Assembly: GCA_965199815.1 (NCBI GenBank)
Contig: CBDATE010000028.1
Coordinates: forward strand, 186,001 to 250,000
Reading direction: 5' to 3'
Source of the DNA: Azotimanducus sp965199815
Lineage (GTDB): Bacteria; Pseudomonadota; Gammaproteobacteria; Pseudomonadales; Azotimanducaceae
Length of the DNA stretch: 64,000 nucleotides
In this document: in pieces, positions 61,987 to 64,000 of the stretch
Position numbering within the stretch: the stretch's first letter is position 1
Layout of the letters: each line of letters begins with the position of its first letter
Notes under the pieces: model-generated
What the model was told of the DNA's origin: nothing
Databases searched by the model: none
Seen by the model: only the letters and a program-made list of their open reading frames with translations
Program-made: the position numbers and the translations under genes

Positions 61987-62814
61987 TTACCCGCGCTGCC
62001 GCAGATATTCTCTCGCAAGCCCCGCCGCGGTGGTGTTCGGATGCTCGGCAAGCACCCTTTGCAGATGGTCTTCAGCCGTCTGCGCGTCTCCAAGCCGGTT
62101 GTACACAACGCCGAGCTTGTAGAGCGAATCGGGCACCTTGGGATTGTCCGGGAAGAGGGTCAATACCTGTACGAAGGATTGTCTTGACTTCTCGAGATCG
62201 TCTAGCTGCAAGTGCAGTTCGCCGAGCCAATAAAAGGCATTGGGCGTGTAGTCGCCATTCGGGTAGGCGATGAGAAACTGATCGAAGGCAGTGACCGCCT
62301 GCTCGAATTGGCGACCCTCGACGAGGGCGAACACCTGCTGGTAGGAGTCTTCCTCGCTGAGCGGCCGGGTTGTCGCGGGGGTTTCTGATGTGCTGTCGGG
62401 CGATTTGCTGATCGCATCGCCCGTTTCGCCCACCTGGAGTTCTCCCGATATCTCGCCGGTGGGTACCGGTTGCCGACGCAGTCGGCGGTCGAGGTCCATG
62501 TACTGCGCCGATTGCTGGCGAGTCACCTCATCAAGCCGATAGGTGAGTTCTTCAAGCTCGCCGCGCAGGTTCATCACCTCGTTTTGCAGCAGCTGCAGCT
62601 CGTGAAAGAGTGCGGAGAGATTGCTTGATGCCTGTCGGGGTTGCGGTGAATTCCGGTTGTTCGGTGCGGTTGAGGGTTCGGCGGGCGCGCTGCGCTCGAT
62701 GATCTCGACGGGGGATTCCTGAGCCAACCCTGCCAGTGGCGTGAATGCGATGCAAGCCAGGAGCCAGCAGCCAGCGCCGCGGAGTTTCCGGTCTCTCAGC
62801 TGCGCTGATTGCAT
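61987..62814 (-). CDS. cpoB: cell division coordinator CpoB (YbgF)
   Basis: Periplasmic protein linking the Tol-Pal system to peptidoglycan synthesis at the septum. A signal peptide ends near LAGLAQE; a coiled-coil stretch at about 65-110 (LQLLQNEVMNLRGELEEL) trimerises family members; three TPR units follow, from YQQVFALVEGRQFEQAV to HLQRVLAEHPNTTAAGLARE. 275 residues. Directly downstream of pal, 21 bp apart. Confidence 0.93.
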   Translation of the reverse strand: MQSAQLRDRKLRGAGCWLLACIAFTPLAGLAQESPVEIIERSAPAEPSTAPNNRNSPQPRQASSNLSALFHELQLLQNEVMNLRGELEELTYRLDEVTRQQSAQYMDLDRRLRRQPVPTGEISGELQVGETGDAISKSPDSTSETPATTRPLSEEDSYQQVFALVEGRQFEQAVTAFDQFLIAYPNGDYTPNAFYWLGELHLQLDDLEKSRQSFVQVLTLFPDNPKVPDSLYKLGVVYNRLGDAQTAEDHLQRVLAEHPNTTAAGLAREYLRQRG

Positions 62815-62835
62815 TGCCAGGGCACGAGCGAAGGG

Positions 62836-63378
62836 TTAGCGGTACACGATCTCGACGCGACGATTCTGCGTCCAGGCAGCTTCGTTGCTTGCCGGGTTGA
62901 CTGGACGCTCTTCGCCATAGCTCACTGCTTCGATCTGCGACAGACCAGCGCCGGAGGCCACCATGAAGCGCGACACCGCGTTTGCACGCGCCTCGCCTAA
63001 CGCCAGGTTGTAGTCGCGTGTGCCGCGCTCGTCGCAATGGCCCTCGAGCGTGGCTGTCATATCGCGGTTTTCCTGCAGGAAGATTGAATGCAGATTGAGG
63101 ATTTCAAAGTCGTTCCGGGAAATGACCGCTTCGTCGTAATCGAAATAGAAGACGCGAGAAAGCGGTGCGCCGGTTTCAGGGTTGATCGGGTTGCCGCTTG
63201 CATCGACTTCAATTCTGTTTATGGCAAGCTCCGGGTCATCAGCGGAGAGCGGTTCCTCAAGTGTCGGCTCTGGCTCTTCAGGGATGGGCGGTTGACTCGG
63301 CGGCGAAGAAGGGCAACCGGCAAGCAGGAAGGACAAGGAGAAAAGAGCAAACGCCTTGGTGACATATTCGCGTTCCAC
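62836..63378 (-). CDS. pal: peptidoglycan-associated lipoprotein Pal
   Basis: Outer-membrane lipoprotein that grips peptidoglycan and the Tol complex. The signal peptide ends with lipobox LLAGC (Cys about residue 22). The C-terminal OmpA-like domain has VFYFDYDEAVI, LEGHCDERGTRDYNLALG and ANAVSRFMVASG, which bind diaminopimelate. 180 residues. tolB normally precedes pal, but here the upstream 390 bp hold no gene. Confidence 0.95.
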   Translation of the reverse strand: MEREYVTKAFALFSLSFLLAGCPSSPPSQPPIPEEPEPTLEEPLSADDPELAINRIEVDASGNPINPETGAPLSRVFYFDYDEAVISRNDFEILNLHSIFLQENRDMTATLEGHCDERGTRDYNLALGEARANAVSRFMVASGAGLSQIEAVSYGEERPVNPASNEAAWTQNRRVEIVYR

Positions 63379-63770
63379 TGTACGACCCTATGATGAGGAC
63401 AAAGCGCATGATAGGCGAAATTGAGGCCAATACACAAGGTATATGCTCGTGCACACGGGCGAGCATGATGTGCAGCCTGGCCTTTCCCATAGACCGTTCC
63501 CGTATGGGAGGGGGACTTGCGACGCATGTTCCGGACTGCCCACACGGTGAGGTGTCGCCTGGAGTAGAATCGCGCTGTTCGGAGCCTCTGGTGTGGGTTG
63601 AAAACAAGGATATCCGAACCGTCGCCCGGATGCCGCGCATGCGTGGCATCCGGGGGTACCGGCGGAGAGTGATGGACTTGGGCCGGGTACTCTTGCCAAG
63701 GGGCTGTGTGAAGTCAGGAACCTCACACAAGTATCCTGTCTCGCGATGGAGGCCCGTCAGGGATTCGAAT
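63379..63770. other. 392-bp intergenic region between pal and a divergent membrane-protein gene
   Basis: No convincing coding sequence on either strand; the short open frames here are poor in conserved-looking structure. It must hold the promoters of pal (minus) and of the rightmost gene (plus), but no strong -35/-10 pair stands out. It contains the palindrome described at 63626. Confidence 0.6.
63626..63655. promoter_or_regulatory. 30-bp near-perfect palindrome, possible operator or structured leader
   Basis: CCCGGATGCC and GGCATCCGGG are exact inverted repeats, and the ten bases between them (GCGCATGCGT) continue the symmetry except for one G-T pair. No T-run follows, which argues against an intrinsic terminator. 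It lies 115 bases before the start of the rightmost gene. Confidence 0.5.
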
Positions 63771-64000
63771 ATGGCAGACATGGCAGATAGTCAGTCGGCG
63801 AGTCGCCAGAATCGGGAGCCGAGGCTCGGCGGCGCGTTACTCAAGGACGCTACGCTGATACTCATGGCGCTCGCCATCTGGGGCAGCGCCGATCACTGGG
63901 CGAGTTCCAGCGGCTTGCCACTGGCGTTGGTGACCGCTGTGGGCACCGCCCTCATCGCCGGATGGTTTATTGCCTCGCTGCTGCATGAATGGGGACACTA
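63771..64000 (+). CDS. N-terminal part of a membrane protein with an HEWGH motif (runs off the window)
   Basis: 76 codons are visible from the ATG at 63771 (or 63780). After a polar start there are two hydrophobic segments (LLKDATLILMALAIWGSA and LALVTAVGTALIAGWFIASLL), the second ending in HEWGHY. HExxH in a membrane helix is the zinc-binding motif of site-2-type and other membrane metalloproteins. Only the beginning is present, so the family cannot be fixed. Confidence 0.55.
   Translation, partial: MADMADSQSASRQNREPRLGGALLKDATLILMALAIWGSADHWASSSGLPLALVTAVGTALIAGWFIASLLHEWGH

Noticed and set aside
63278..63781. 167-codon minus-strand frame covering the intergenic region upstream of pal
   Set aside because: It overlaps the pal start and the right-edge gene, and its composition is not protein-like over the intergenic part.

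Overview
The window reads as chromosome of an aerobic, GC-rich gammaproteobacterium. The housekeeping blocks support this: dprA-purE-tsaC-aroE, an aa3-type cytochrome c oxidase cluster with a DUF2909 gene and SURF1, dsbA/cytochrome c4 divergent from engB, lgt-thyA-folA, rppH-ptsP, and pal-cpoB followed by tRNA-Lys. No species can be named from the sequence alone.

Layout. 1-6.4 kb: end of an outer-membrane beta-barrel protein, a ferric-iron type ABC transporter (permease divergent from ATPase and binding protein), purC and a small companion gene. 6.5-17.3 kb: a four-fold tandem amplification of a 1.84-2.03 kb unit. Each unit carries a coiled-coil/C-terminal-membrane-anchor gene (DUF1640/CCDC90-like) and the 3' part of a lipocalin-like (AttH/CrtC-type) lipoprotein gene. 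Only the outermost lipoprotein copy is intact, and it overlaps an FtsX-type permease gene. 17.4-20.4 kb: dprA, purE, tsaC, aroE. 20.4-28.2 kb: coxB, coxA, ctaG, coxC, DUF2909, SURF1, a small thioredoxin-like protein, ctaA and SCO1; no ctaB is present. 28.2-31.3 kb: thrB, dsbA, cytochrome c4, engB.

31.3-46.0 kb is an accessory defence-type region. It holds an OLD-like ATPase-TOPRIM gene, a wreck of IS and ATPase fragments, a 1358-residue protein with an N-terminal HigA-type HTH and a nuclease-like segment, and a type I restriction-modification operon (hsdR-hsdS-AlbA_2/ATPase-hsdM) whose genes all overlap by 4 bp. HsdS carries two almost identical target-recognition domains. An imperfect 53-bp direct repeat (3' end of the ATPase gene) bounds 33.1-46.0 kb.

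46.1-64 kb returns to core genes: glcB, ptrB, then a second small accessory cassette (dual-OB protein plus two DUF488 proteins, 4-bp overlaps) beside an IS30 remnant, then rpsU, fabV, folA, thyA, lgt, an NRDE protein, ptsP, rppH, an MFS symporter, tRNA-Lys, cpoB, pal and the start of a membrane protein with an HEWGH motif. The best candidates for undescribed biology are the HTH-nuclease-like giant protein, the dual-OB/DUF488 cassette, and the amplified coiled-coil/lipocalin array with its length-variable hendecad repeats.
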